Source: Schistocephalus solidus (taxonomy: Eukaryota; Platyhelminthes; Cestoda; Diphyllobothriidea; Diphyllobothriidae). From it: 64,000 nt of DNA. The notes beneath the pieces are model-generated. The model saw only the letters and a list, made by a program, of their open reading frames with translations. It was not told the DNA's origin and ran no database searches. Positions 1 through 11,506 of the stretch are shown here, one piece after another; the stretch's first letter is position 1; each line of letters begins with the position of its first letter. The stretch is taken from positions 186,001 to 250,000 of the forward strand of contig WEDG01003255.1 in NCBI GenBank assembly GCA_017591395.1. Direction: 5' to 3'. A program made the translations under genes and the position numbers.

Positions 1-185
1 CGATAGAGGAGGTAGCTGGTTACAAAGTATATAACCTCCTGTTGTGTTTCATGATTCCCCAAGCACGAATTTACTGTGATGTCTGTCAATTGAACTCTTA
101 CACACAAATGGACCAGCCAGTTCCGTAACCTGATACGCGAACACTCCCTGGTCTTTTTCGGTAATATTCTACTGTCTTTACTACT

Positions 186-482
186 TGTAGCTTCTATGCG
201 GCTGCTAGCGGGGCTCGAAAGAGAACCCCAACGCAGAACAGACGAGCGAGTCCCGTAACCGATCAGTGAGCACCTACCTACCAATGTGCATATTCCCTAT
301 CTAAATCGGCAAGACTACGAACCCATGACTCAATGGTTAGGGCGTTAGGCTTCTAATCAACAGGTCGCGGGTTCAAGCCTCGCGTGGGGCACAACCTGGG
401 GTTGGGTATGGCTGTCTGATGACTGCTAATAAGCCAGAAATGGCATCCAGTCTCCCTGGTTTTTGTCTGTAATGTTCGACTG
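186..482 (+). repeat. tRNA-derived SINE unit with 5' leader
   Basis: The tRNA-like head begins near 319. It has an A-box-like stretch (tggttagggcg, 334-344) and a B box (ggttcaagcct, 370-380), the internal RNA polymerase III promoter of tRNA-derived SINEs. The anticodon-loop region reads ttctaat, as in tRNA-Arg(TCT). The body after the head (ttgggtatggctg...taataagccagaaatgg) recurs in every other SINE of the window. A leader (186-318) with the signature cccgtaaccgatcagtgagc precedes the head, and the end of another SINE body lies at about 130-180, so this unit was itself joined tail to head to a neighbour. The tRNA stems are degenerate, so this is not a functional tRNA gene. Confidence 0.75.
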
Positions 483-639
483 CGTGATAATATACAGTGT
501 CTGACCTAACACCTGCAAAATACCGAAATTTATGAATGATCGATAATCAATTGGAAACTGGTATCAATGCATGTACCAAATCTTTGAAGTATTAATGAAC
601 AACCTTAAGCGAATTTAAAATGCAAAGGAAATGTGAAAA

Positions 640-1260
640 TTAATATAATTTGGTTGGGAAATACTAACTTTTTTAAAAAGTGACAAATTTTGAAAACGTG
701 AAAAATCCCTGTGAATGCGACGTATATAATTATAATTATCAGGTCATAGCGTAAGCATACCATTTTGTCTTCATTAAGAGAACTATTCTTTCATAAAATT
801 TATTAATTTATATTTCTGGTATTGGATTACAAATAGTTTCAGATCGTCCTTGAAATACCGGGGAATATTTCACGAGTAGCACTGTTTTCAATCGATTGGT
901 AATAAATTTAGATCCTGTTCTATAGGTTCATGAAACTCTTAAAAATAAGATAGTACTCAAAAGCATCTACCGAAATAGTAAGCTTCCGAATACTCCTTTT
1001 AAGGGTTTGTGCCATATTTATAGATTCACCCAAACATTAAAACTCATTGTAGCAAAAAATGTACGTCGCCAACAAAAGTCGGCAATTAATGCGTCTAATA
1101 TCAATTAAAAAAGTTTCTATAATACGGTACCTCATTAAAAGCGCTTTAATTAAATATAAAGCTGATGAATATATGCGTACTTTACCTTTTTCCGAGGTTA
1201 AGCCACAGTGAAAAGGTGGAAGCTTTATCGGTTTTGTGGCTTCCCTGAAAATAAGTGATA
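640..1260 (+). repeat. AT-rich dispersed repeat R1, partial copy
   Basis: By eye this stretch matches parts of 31655-33290 and 46620-48445. Shared landmarks are a block containing gaaaacgtgaaaaatc, a block around tcgtccttgaaat, and a block running from cacccaaacattaaaactc to acggtacctc. No protein of recognisable family is encoded in any copy. This copy is the most diverged and lacks the ends. It could be a non-autonomous element or remnant of unknown class. Confidence 0.55.
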
Positions 1261-2580
1261 CATTTTCGGCGTGGAGTAGTGCATGCTGTTAAATCATCAT
1301 TGGCCGAAGACCGGTTCCCTCAACCTGATGGCGGTCGCTTCTGGTGTTGCTAATAGATGCTGACTTGGTGGTGGAACCTTTTAACTCATACGAGAGGCTT
1401 CGTTGGCGTTCACGCGATGCCCGGAATTGACAGCGTCTGTGCGAATAGCGTCATTTATGCTCTTTAGTTCGCCTTTTCTCAGCCATGCCGGGTGATGTTG
1501 TCGTACGCTTTTGGATAGGCGCCTACTCGAGTGATTTACATGTTAAGATTATGAGTTTTAGTTCAGCCCCTTAATCATGATGTACGTTTCTACCTTTATG
1601 AGTCCCTGCCAAAGAGTTGGATTGGACGAAGGGGTTTAATAGAATAGTTCGCTCCTTCACGGAAACTCACATCGCTACAAGCTCGGCGGCAGTCGGTATT
1701 TAGTAAGAATGCACTCAAATCCTAAGTGATTTATATAATTTAAGGACGGAAAGCGGGTTGAAAACATGCATTCAGTGAAGACTGGGACATTGTCTCTGCG
1801 GTAATGTTACTTACCTTTTTCATTTCTGCAGCCAAACTTATTGTAGATTTTTTTTCTTTTTCTAAGCACAAATGCCGAGTTTTCGATGAACTTTTTCATG
1901 AATTCCACCTCAACTGATTACTCGACGAATGAGACGACTTGCAAGCCTTTAACGTCAGTTTCTGCCGCACCTCACGAATGGAAGGGGTGATTAGCTTCAA
2001 CGAATCCCGGGTCCACCGCTCTTCTTGAAGCAACCATCCCGAGAAAAACAGAAGGGAATGGGGTGGGAAGATCGACAAGTGAGCTTAATTGACCTTAAGT
2101 GTTGTTCTTTATAGGTTCTGCTTCATGTTAAAAGCAGCGCAACCTCCGTGCCGGCTAATTAAGCCCCCAACATGTACTCAAACTCCCTACATAGGGGTGG
2201 ACTGTCTGCTTAACGGGGACACACTCGTTACCCTGAACCCGAACCAACTATTAGCTGGTACGTCCGGTCGTTCGGATCCTTCTTGGCTGAAAGGAACCCT
2301 GGTCTCGCAGTTGTGTGATGGGGACGAGGCCTCTTTTGTGAACAATGAACGGCAGCCTCTGGCGGCCTTTGAGGCTGGTTGCTAGGGCTGGGCTTTACTG
2401 GTAGTTGATTCGGTTAACCCTTCCGCGAACAGGTATAGACATTCCTGGTCTCTATCCTTAGGATCACAATGTTCTCTTCTATAAGCAGGTGGGCAATCTT
2501 CATTGGTTCATTTTCCAAAATATTCAAGAACGCCAATGACTACTAGTATAGGCACAGTAGGAAACAGGCTTTGATTATCA
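1261..2580. other. Unassigned stretch
   Basis: I see no recognisable gene here. The longest open frame on the plus strand (2089-2385, 98 codons) has no motif I recognise and no convincing start or splice context. A short minus frame at 1896-2078 is likewise uninformative. Base composition is mixed and no repeat shared with the rest of the window was noticed. Confidence 0.4.
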
Positions 2581-2581
2581 T

Positions 2582-2733
2582 AATCGTCCGTATCATCCTC
2601 ATCCTCCTCCTCCTCATCATCATCATCCACATCATCATCATCGTCTTCATCATCTTCTTCGTCTTTTTATGAAGAAGAAGAAGAAGAAGAAGAAGAAGAA
2701 GAAGAAGAAGAAGAAGAAGAAGAAGAAGAAGAT
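2582..2733. repeat. (TCN)n then (GAA)n microsatellite pair
   Basis: A pyrimidine-rich CCT/CAT/TTC tract (2582-2668) is followed after ttttat by a nearly pure (GAA)n tract (2671-2733). The two halves are roughly complementary, so the region could fold back on itself. Open frames across it are repeat artefacts. Confidence 0.85.
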
Positions 2734-3468
2734 GAATGAAGTACTGATGTCAGAGTTCTCTGAAACAAATCAAAGTGAGAATATGCCAGCAGATCCCCAG
2801 TGCCCTACGTAGCACCGGAACTTAAAATCAGACCATGGCTGTTTGTTTCGAACGAAGCTAAAAGCGGGCCTTTGGATTTTACCCCCTGTGTTCGCGTCAT
2901 CTATTAAAAAAACGACCAAGAGCAAGGACGACTGAACAGCAAACGGGCAGCTTTTAAGGACCGTAAACGAGTGTGCTGATGGGGATGGGGTGGGTTGGAC
3001 AGCCCTTGCGTTACCGCAGGCACGCGAATGGGTGTCTCCAACGAAGGAATTACTTCATCAACTTGCCTGCCCCCTTCGTCAAATGAAGTGGGAGATTCCT
3101 ACAGTCAGTTAGTTTTCACGGAGGGATACCCAATTTAGTGGTCAGTTTTTCCACTTCATGGGCTACCTTCGTGCTAATTTCGCTGACAAATTTGAGCAAA
3201 AAAAATATGACACCCTCAGGGCATCGCTGGCAGTTCGTTTTAAGCCTTCTCTTTCGCGGCCCGTCACGCACTCAGGCAGGCGTGGTGATTGCCGCGTTTT
3301 TGCCGGCGCAGATGAGAACTTTTTTGATTGGCTGATTTATCACCAATCGGACTTCCCGTCTCGGTGACACGAGCGTCGAAAGCGTCTGCGGGGGCTGGAA
3401 GGGGTGTTGCTCTTCGCGCAAATATCCGCTGCTGCTGGTTGGCGCCGCTCCCACTGCTCGCCCAGTTG
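2734..3468. other. Unassigned stretch
   Basis: No gene recognised. Several overlapping short open frames occur at 3138-3460 in different frames on both strands, none with a known motif. A short inverted pair, gattgg ... ccaatc, lies near 3327-3350. The same gattggct motif after a T-run recurs near 49423, which may be chance. Confidence 0.35.
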
Positions 3469-3648
<180 letters not shown>

Positions 3649-3654
3649 ACTCAT

Positions 3655-3857
3655 AACTTTAGTACTGTTAGCCTTCCTATTTCTACCACAAGTACTAATA
3701 CTGTCTTTCAGTACAACCATACGTACAAACTCAGTAAGCAAGTGACGAGGGACGGACTGTAAGTGTCGGCCCTTTTCAAGTTTGGTTGCACATCTAGCCT
3801 ATGCAAGTGCCTTGCAGTCAAACTTCAGTAGGCTTAGTCCACATTTGAGGAGAAGGA
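3655..3857. repeat. Module C of the inverted duplication (copy 1)
   Basis: This non-coding segment contains the landmark gtaagtgtcggcccttttca and the stretch from caagtgccttgcagtcaaac to gtccacatttgagg. Its reverse complement lies at 8559-8750. In both places it is bordered by an ACT/AGT tract on one side and a GAG/CTC tract on the other, so it behaves as a unit flanked by two different microsatellites. In copy 2 it sits inside the larger duplication; here it stands alone about 1.5 kb away from modules A and B. Confidence 0.8.
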
Positions 3858-3940
3858 GGAGGATGAGGAGGAGGAGGAGGAGGAGGAGGAGGAGGAGGAG
3901 GAGGAGGAGGAGGAGGAGGAGGAGGAGGAGGAGGAGGAGG
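3847..3940. repeat. (GAG)n microsatellite
   Basis: This is a purine tract of GAG units beginning gaggagaaggaggaggatgag and becoming pure (GAG)n to 3940. It is the right border of module C. The same start sequence is found at 5746 and, reversed, near 8550. Confidence 0.95.
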
Positions 3941-5403
3941 TTATAAGAAGAGTCGAAATAAAGGAAATTTTTCGAATGTCTATCCCACAGAATCCGGGTA
4001 GGTGGTACACCCGACTGCAAGACCAGAAACAAAGCTGTCCGATCCCACGTCAAGGCATCCGTGCTTCGCCCAAAATTCGGCGCTCGGCTCACCCTCGGGA
4101 CGATTTCTATCACTCGAATTAACTCACCTTGGTGTTGCTCTGACATCCAAACTTTCATTCTCCTTTCATATTTATACTCTTTTTTTATTAAAATTTGCAA
4201 ACTCCTTTATTATATCCATTGTTTAAGTTCCTCACACACACACCTCAATTCCTTATCTAGTGATTTATAGCTACATTTATTCTTCCCCTCATCCTCTATT
4301 GTTCTCCCTGGATTCGACCAACTTTCCTTAAAAAGAATTTGCTGATTTTAAAACGTGGCCTCCGAATGCTCTCTTCTGATGTCCATGTTTCTTACAGTAT
4401 TTTAGTGGATACGATACTAAAACAACAATTCGCAACAGTCAATCAATTTGCTGAGCGAATTCTTCCTGATGTTGTCCTGACCTCGTTGTCGCGCAGTTTT
4501 CCCGTTCCATGCGCCGAGGCTTTCATCATATCACTTGCCGTACATCGGCATATCAGCGGTCTGTTTTGGTCATTTCCAGTACGATAACTTACATGTGAAG
4601 ATGTATAAATTCAGAAACTGAGAGTGGAACTGGTTCCCGCATCAGATGTCCATTTTAAACTGTTTATTCTGTTAACTTTTACTACTCTTCTCAGTGAATG
4701 GTGCCATTTTTTCTGAAAGTTTTGAATGATACTTTCAAAACAAAACGTATACCTCTCCTCCCTCTCTCTCGCTCATCAGTGTTATCCTGTCCGCTACTCC
4801 AGCTGCGGTGGCCCCAGCCCAGCTAACTCCGCCTCCAACCTGGCCGACTGCTGATTCTCCTTTACCGCTAGAAGTGCTTGCCTGGGGCAACTTATATTCG
4901 TTCGAGGACAATTTATCTTGCATTCCCGTGGCCTTTGTCGGGAGGCCTGTCCTACCCCCTCCTCCCATCTCCACTCCAGTGGTCTTCTTGTTGCGCCAAT
5001 TTACCACCCGGCCCACGTGAAGGTAGAGAGGCTTTATTAGCTCAAGTAGCAGTCGTGAATTGAGTCGGCGCGACAGAGCATTCAGTCGCATTCAATGACC
5101 AGCCTCTTGACTGTGTGTGGGTGTGTGTGTGTGTGCACATTCCCCTGTTTCAACAGGTGGTACACCAGCCCCCTCCTCCTCCTCCTCCTCCCCCAGATTA
5201 GGCGTTTGACTCGGTGAGGGGACGGAGTTACCCCCACCAGGACGTGTGATTGCGTGACCGCTTCGCGGCACGGTTGTCCCACCCCTGTCAGCACCACCAT
5301 CACCACTCCTCCACTGCCGTTTCCGCTCCAATGCCATTGCTGGAGTCGTCCTGATGACAGTGGTGATCAGTTGGTGCTTCCTCAAGTGTGTGTGTGTGTG
5401 TGT
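3941..5403. other. Unassigned stretch with short TG and CCT tracts
   Basis: I recognise no gene. Simple tracts occur at 5113-5136 (TG), 5172-5195 (CCT) and 5385-5408 (TG). Open frames at 4339-4587 and 4735-5091 have no known motif. Neither strand shows a coherent splice or promoter arrangement. Confidence 0.35.
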
Positions 5404-6508
5404 GTGTTTCACCGATCTTCTGACGCTGTATGGCACAGCTGTGAGTTTTCTGGTAGATACTCCTGTTTTTAAATTTCAGCTTCTTATTTTCCTCAGAAAT
5501 TAATTTGTAACTTGGAGCAGGTCAGTTTATTCAAGGGTCTATAGGCACAGACAAAAATTGGATATTAATATGCTGACTGGGAGACCCATTTATAAGCCAG
5601 AACCCTCGCAGCTGTGCCATTCAGGGGTAGAATATCGGCGAAACGCGCTTGTCTGGGCTTTTAGATAGTACCTATGCTGATGCCAGTATGGTGAATAAGT
5701 TCATAAACTTCTTGACTCTGGCGTGACATCGGACCCGGTGGGATGGAGAAGGAGGAGGATGAGGAGGAGGAGGAGGAGGAGGAGGAGGAGGATGAGGAGG
5801 AGGAGAGTGCAGTAGATGCTTTGCAAGTCCCTCTACCCGCTCCCCATCCCCATGGTGGGGGACAGGCAATGCCATCTGGAGTGGTAAGAACCTGTGAGAG
5901 TTGTGCTAAGAAAGACCTTGCAAATTTCCACGCTTCTGCGGGGCTCGCTTGTTCGCTTTGGTGGCGTTTAGTTAGCGGGGTCTCGATGGCGTCAGACTTA
6001 CAGAACTAACAACGGACCCGGCGAAACCAGGCAGGCGGTCCAGCAGGCAGATTCTGAGAGCGGTGAGCCTGTCGTTCCATTCTCTGAAGACGGGTAGATG
6101 AAACAGCTACCCGAAACGAAAGACACCTAATAAACATTTCCTGGTGAGCGCCTCTTCTTCCTTTGACATACCACCTGGGAATCGCATTTTCACTACTATT
6201 AACGCATAAAAATGCTTCAAAGAAATTAAAACGTCCATTAGATGACAGCAAAGTGGTTGATTATGAAGGAAAGAATAACATTATGGGTTCGAACATTGAG
6301 GAAACTGCACAGCAGATTGGCATAGAGTTAGCAGTTGGTATCTTGCAGAGAAAAATTACAAATAGTTTAGGGTAAATGACTTTCAAAAAGTGGAACTGCG
6401 TCGGACCAGAATGTAATATGTGACCGAACTCAGGGTCAAACAGTATTTCGTTGGCGGTCGGGTGATCAAAGTATCGGAGCAAATGACAAGTTTCCAAGCG
6501 GTGATGCC
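5404..6508. repeat. Left arm of rearranged inverted duplication (modules A and B)
   Basis: Module A (5404-5745) starts gtgtttcaccgatcttctg and ends at ggtgggatggagaagg. A (GAG)n tract (5746-5802) follows. Module B (5805-6508) starts gagtgcagtagatgctttgc and ends near caagtttccaagcgg. The reverse complement of A is at 9160-9517 and of B at 7808-8503. In the right arm, module C and an ACT-rich tract lie between A and B; here only the GAG tract does. Module A also carries the R3 signature (cagctgtgccat ... gaaacrcgcg). No protein function is apparent; the frame at 6163-6375 is unrecognised. Confidence 0.85.
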
Positions 6509-6999
6509 GTGGTAGTTTCAAAAGGCATCTGTTTTACTTTGATACTGAGAGGTCGTTCCGAGCGGGCTTCATGTTTACTCCCACTAAGGGTCCGAATGAA
6601 AGTGGGTCAGGTCAGCTAGGAATGAAATCGCGCAAAGTGGTTGGCGTGACGTAAAGCCATCGGATTTCACCATCCGAACAATTGTCGGGGCAACAAACTA
6701 TTGTACAACCCTACTAACCCGGCAACGAATGCTAGCCCTAACGCACACAGTGGATAGGATTAGAATTAGGTAAGCGATCTCCTCTTATTCATGTAACCCC
6801 AGCCGTATAAATCCTATTACCACCGGTCCCATATTACTCGCGTTCCTATCCTTTATTCCTTGAGTTGAGTCGCATATTGCGCTCTTGTCTGTGTTGCCAT
6901 CCGAACCTTCGCAGGGGGCAATGGCTATAATGCTGGGCGGAGGGTGGTCACTATATTCGGGCGTAGACCCGTCTATTTCAAGTATGAGAAGAGGTTTCG

Positions 7000-7372
7000 G
7001 TAAGGATACGTTGTATGGTCGCTTCACCAGGACACGGGAATACCAGCCGTCCATACTACAGGTAGCTTTACTCTAAATTCCAAGAAAATAATGGCTAGGG
7101 TTAAGGCGAGTGTCAGCTTAAGGTGACAGTGGGGGTTAGGGTCATGATAAGGCTAGATGTTACTGTTCTTGTCATGTCGACTGTGGGGTTTATGGTAGGG
7201 TTAGGGTTAAGATTAAGGTGGCAGTTTAGTTTTATGCTAAGGTTAGTATTACGGTTCACGGGTATGTGTACCCGTCCTGAAATTTATCGCAAAGCTAGCT
7301 TTTTTAATTGGGTGGGGTAGTTCTTTTTCCCGTGTCCTGTTTAGGCAACCATACAAAGCATCCCTACGGAGG
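7000..7372. repeat. Fold-back with TTAGGG-like core
   Basis: Inverted arms of roughly 80-100 bp lie at about 7000-7080 and 7272-7372. Shared pieces are a caggacacggga block, a cgttgtatggtcgc / gctttgtatggttgc block and a gtagctttactctaaattcc-like block. Between them (7085-7260) is a degenerate GGTTAG/TTAAGG-rich stretch including tagggttagggttaag. Flatworm telomeres are TTAGGG, so this could be an interstitial telomere-like array, or just a G-rich satellite fragment. The short open frames here are not recognised. Confidence 0.5.
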
Positions 7373-7445
7373 TTACATTGACAACGCATGTAGGCAGATA
7401 TACGAAGTAGCCAAGGGATCGAAAAGACACTCAACGCTTTGCTGG

Positions 7446-7807
7446 TTTCAAACACACGACAGTTCGACCGTCGTAGTCCGACGATGTCCACCGTATGCTC
7501 CATGGGAAAGTGGAGCAAGGACGGTGACTTGCGCGTGATTTAGTTTAAAGTGATAGTAGACTTTCGCTGCATCTACCGCACACTCTCCTCCTCCCCCACC
7601 TTAGCCCGGTGTCAAGACAGAGTCAAGAAGACCAGAGGCGGGAGAGGACGCAGGTGGCTGGCACGGCTGGGTCCCCTAAGTCCTAGCTGCCCCTTGGCGT
7701 GCCACCACACCTCCATGTTCGGCATTTGTTATGGAAGTGCAACCCGAATAACGCCTGCCGTGCCCTAATGTGGCCCCCGTGTTGGTCCAACGCATCTACC
7801 ACGTGGC
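7446..7807 (-). repeat. LINE-A tail module (U2), minus orientation
   Basis: Read on the minus strand this is the 3' tail of LINE-A, with blocks around gtcttcttgactctg, accgggctaaggtgggggag, gcggtagatgcagc and catacggtggac, ending in gtcgaactgtcgtgtg. The left end abuts the acacac remnant of a (CA)n tract. The right part (7690-7807) matches 41450-41560 in the opposite orientation. It joins module B' of the inverted duplication at 7808 without a spacer. Confidence 0.75.
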
Positions 7808-9060
7808 CCGCTTGGAAACTTGTCATTTGCTCCGATACTTTGATCACCCGACTGCCAACGAAATACTGTGTGACCCTGAGTTCGGTCACATATTACATTC
7901 TGGCCCGACGCAGTTCCACTTTTTGAAAGTCATTTACCCTAAACTATTTGTAATTTTTCTCTGCAAGATACCAACTGCTAACTCTATGCCAATCTGCTGT
8001 GCAGTTTCCTCAATGTTCGAACCCATAATGTTATTCTTTCCTTCATAATCAACCACTTTGCTGTCATCTAATGGACGTTTTAATTTCTTTGAAGCATTTT
8101 TTATGCGTTAATAGTAGTGAGAAAATGCGATTCCCAGGTGGTATGTCAAAGGAAGAAGAGGCGCTCACCAGGAAATTTTTATTAGGTGTTTTTCGTTTCG
8201 GGTAGCTGTTTCATCTACCCGTCTTCAGAGAATGGAACGACAGGCTCACCGCCTCAGAATCTGCCTGCTGGACCGCCTGCCTGGTTTCTGCCGGGTCCGT
8301 TGTTAGTTCTGTAAGTCTGACGCCATCGAGACCCCGCTAACTAAACGCCACCAAAGCGAACAAGCGAGCCCCGCAGAAGCGTGGAAATTTGCAAGGTCTT
8401 CTTAGCACAACTCACAGGTTCTTACCACTCCAGATGGCCATTGCCTGTCCCCCACCATGGGGATGGGGAGCGGGTGAGGGACTTGCAAAGCATCTACTGC
8501 ACTCCTCCTCCTCCTCCTCCTCCTCCTCCTCCTCCTCCTCCTCATCCTCCTCCTTCTCCTCAAATGTGGACCTAAGCCTACTGAAGTTTGACTGCAAGGC
8601 ACTTGCATAGGCTAGATGTGCAACCAAACTTGAAAAGGGCCGACACTTACAGTCAGTCACTGCTTACCGAGTTTGCACGGTTTACTGAAAACAGCATAGT
8701 ACGTGGTAGAAACAGAAGCAACAGACTAGCTAGGAGCAATAGCAGCAGCAGTGGCAGCAGCTTTAGTAGTAGCAGCAGCAGAGTAGTAGCAGCAGCAGCA
8801 GCAGCAGTAGTAGTAGCAGCAGTATCTGCAGCAGCAGCAGCAGCAGCAGTAGCAGCAGCACGTAGCAGCAGCAGCAGCAGCAGTAGCAGCAGTAGCAGCT
8901 GTGTAGCAGCAGCAGTAGCTAGCAGCAGTAGCAGTAGTAGCAGCAGCAGTAGCAGTAGCAGCAGTAGTAGCAGCAGAATAGCAGCTGCAGCAGCAGTAGC
9001 AGTGCAGTAGTGAGCAGCAGTAGCAGTAGCAGTAGCAGCAGTAGCAGTAGGTGCAGTAGC

Positions 9061-9159
<99 letters not shown>

Positions 9160-9517
9160 CATCCTCCTCCTTCTCCATCCCACCGGGTCCGATGTCACGC
9201 CAGAGTCAAGAAGTTTATGAACTTATTCACCATACTGGCATCAGCATAGGTACTATCTAAAAGCCCAGACAAGCGCGTTTCACCGATATTCTGCCCCTGA
9301 ATGGCACAGCTGCGAGGGTTCTGGCTTATAAATGGGTCTCCCAGTCAGCATATTAATATCCAATTTTTGTCTGTGCCTATAGACCCTTGAATAAACTGAC
9401 CTGCTCCAAGTTACAAATTAATTTCTGAGGAAAATAAGAAGCTGAAATTTAAAAACAGGAGTATCTACCAGAAAACTCACAGCTGTGCCATACAGCGTCA
9501 GAAGATCGGTGAAACAC
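7808..9517. repeat. Right arm of rearranged inverted duplication (B', C', A')
   Basis: Order on the plus strand: B' (7808-8503, reverse complement of 5805-6508), a CTC tract (8503-8558), C' (8559-8750, reverse complement of 3655-3857), a long CAG/AGT-rich tract (8738-9159) and A' (9160-9517, reverse complement of 5404-5762). Compared with the left arm, a microsatellite-bounded block containing C has been gained here or lost there. No coding function is evident; the open frames in this arm follow the repeat tracts. Confidence 0.85.
8738..9159. repeat. Compound (GCA)n/(AGT)n microsatellite
   Basis: A 320-bp interrupted mixture of AGC, AGT and GCA units (8738-9057) passes into nearly pure (AGT)n (9058-9159). 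It yields serine, alanine, threonine, tyrosine or cysteine runs in all frames, so every long frame here is spurious. Confidence 0.95.
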
Positions 9518-9742
9518 GCGTGCCTGGGCTTTTAACTATTTCCTTCGCTGATGCCAGTATGGTGAATAATTTAATAAGTTATACTACTGTCTGCCTGTTG
9601 GCAGCTTGTGAATATTATGCGGTTATCCCGCAGTGGCTGATGGACTTCTCCCAAATTCTCTTATCAAATTTCCGTCTGCACGTATAGCTGCCTGAATATA
9701 TCGATATGCTCCAAGTTACAAATTAATTTCTAATGTCTGCAT
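9518..9742. repeat. R3 dispersed repeat copy
   Basis: It continues from module A' with gcctgggcttttaact and includes tgatgccagtatggtgaataa, cagtggctgatggactt and atatgctccaagttacaaatta. Similar sequences lie at 5590-5700, 42965-43150 and 58830-59070. It is AT-rich and non-coding and of unknown class. It abuts the 3' end of PLE copy 1. Confidence 0.55.
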
Positions 9743-9960
9743 TCCAAGAAATTTAATTGAATTAAGTTGAAGTTTTTCGGGAAAAATAACTTTATTTTGT
9801 AAATTTTCGAATCTGGTGCGCCAGTTCGTCTTCAGACAAATGGGAATGTACCGAAAACAGTTAACCTTAAACAATGCCTAACACAAGCTTCTATGGTTGG
9901 CTAAAGTTTGAGCCAATAGACATCCATATTTTTAATTTATCCGGTTGATAGTGGCTGTTT

Positions 9961-10250
9961 TCACTTCCACTTAACCTTGAGAAATTTGAAATTGGCATCC
10001 AAATCGATAGGCCTGCTAATGCATGCCTCGTCTGAGTGCATTGCCTCCAGGAATTCGCGGCCCTTCCTTGTTGGGCAGGCAGCAACGATGTGGGTATGCT
10101 CCGATGCAAATAGAAGTCCTGTGTCCAGTGTGTCCTGAAATAAGGGGTCTCGTCTCCTCACCGCTAACTGATGTTCATGTAAACGGGTGGATAGATATTT
10201 CCCGGTTAGACCATAATAGACTGCATCACAACTAGTACACGGTATTTTTA
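9961..10250 (-). pseudogene. PLE GIY-YIG endonuclease domain
   Basis: Translated on the minus strand from about 10250, this region gives a Cys pair (IPCTSCDAVYYG), the GIY-YIG-type core YYGLTG, the conserved Arg in STRLHEH and a C-terminal tail with HTHIVAACPTRKGREFLE and NFKFLKVKWK. In Penelope-like elements this nuclease nicks DNA for target-primed reverse transcription in the nucleus. The domain itself reads open here, but it is out of frame with, or separated by stops from, the RT part upstream. The terminal 120 bp are the portion duplicated in inverted orientation at 12003-12130. Confidence 0.8.
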
Positions 10251-10337
10251 GACGACTTGTTTTCTGTTGAACTAGCCAACCCTGTCCTTAGGTTGTACAA
10301 ACTGGGTGCGCAAAGTTTTTGTAGGTTTGTGTGCTAT

Positions 10338-11090
10338 TTATATATGGTGTTTCTTGAGCTGTCTTTCGACGAGCTCAGATACATTGTTTACATATGTGAG
10401 GGTTCGCCAGTTTGTTGTTTTTGACGCCTGGGAGGTCGTAGCTCTGGAAATACCTTTTTCTTTTAATTGTTGTCGTCGCATGCATCGACGGATAAAGTCA
10501 GGAGGATATCCATTTTGGGAAAATAATTTGAAAAGGTATTTCATTTCTGTTCGATATGTTTCCTCATCGGAACAGTGAGTTTTTGCTCGACTTAGCAAGC
10601 TGTTAACAGAGCTGCGTTTGTGAGACCTGGGGTGGTTATTCCAAAATGTCAAAATGACCTCTGAGTATGTATCTTTACGATAGACTGAGGTATGTACTGT
10701 CCAATCTGTCTTCCTATGTACAAGGCCATCTAAGGGAGCCATTCATCAACTTCTTTTTCGAAGGTAGATTGAATTCCTGGGAATGTGGAGTTCAGGATTT
10801 TGTGGAGTGGTTCAAGTTGGTCTTTTTTGATGATAACAAATGTACCGTCTACTTAGCTTAGCCACAATCTCGGGTTAACTCTGAGGAGAGCTGTAGCCTC
10901 TAGTTTCTGTATCACAGCCTCCGCCAAAAAACGTATATTGGTGAACCCATAAAGACGCCTTATAATTGTCGATAATAATTTTCGGAAAAGGAAAAGTTTG
11001 TTTCAAGGCAAATATCGAGCAGTTCCAGGAGGACGTCCGCAGGTACATCGGTAGAGTAGGCCTGACGGAGTTCTGCAGTACAGGTCCTCG
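10338..11090 (-). pseudogene. PLE reverse transcriptase palm and C-terminal region
   Basis: The open part (10742-10338) includes VYRKDTYSEVILTFWNNHP, the RAKTHCSDEETY segment and LFSQNGYPPDFIRRCMRR, all typical of Penelope RT. Immediately upstream, in the same sense, are FLAEAVIQKLEATALLRV and then a stop followed by VDGTFVIIKK. Penelope enzymes carry a Tyr-Val-Asp-Asp box at this point, so the Tyr has become a stop codon and the second catalytic Asp has become Gly. The enzyme cannot be active. Copy 2 (14814-16790) shares both lesions. Confidence 0.85.
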
Positions 11091-11506
11091 CTAAGACGTA
11101 AATAAAGAAATAACGTTAAATGGCACCATTATTTCGTCATTTGAAATTTAAAAGTTTTTTATCTTCTCCAGGAACTGTAGCAAGTCTTGGATAGAGGATT
11201 CAGAGTTCTTTGTAAAGTGGGCTGAGTTGGAAATCTTATAGTTTGGTGCACCGATTAAGGAGACTATCGGTCACAGTGGAATGCCACTTTTGAGAACTTT
11301 GGGAAGTCCGTATATTTTGGCAATTGTAGGTTCATTCTGTTTCAAGGATTAAGCCATAACTCCAGAACTTTATTTTCTTCCTTTGAGGTGTTTCAATACC
11401 TTCTCGATATTTGAGTTTTGTGACTTTATGGGGTCGGCGGTTAAGGGCATGTAAGTCGAGTCATCCGTTAAAATTGATAGCATCTTATCTATGTAGTCCG
11501 TCTTGT

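Noticed and set aside
7690..7889. Small minus gene with VDALDQHGGHIRARQALFGL
   Set aside because: The same sequence recurs in the LINE-A tail at 41450-41560 with stops, so it is repeat DNA.
8588..9249. Ser/Ala/Tyr/Thr-run proteins of up to 181 codons
   Set aside because: Products of the compound CAG/AGT microsatellite in every frame; no unique domain.
10023..10235. Plus-strand protein beginning PRLSALPPGIRGP
   Set aside because: Antisense of the PLE endonuclease tail; the same peptide appears at 11873-12079 and 16207-16413 (minus) only because the terminus is inverted there.
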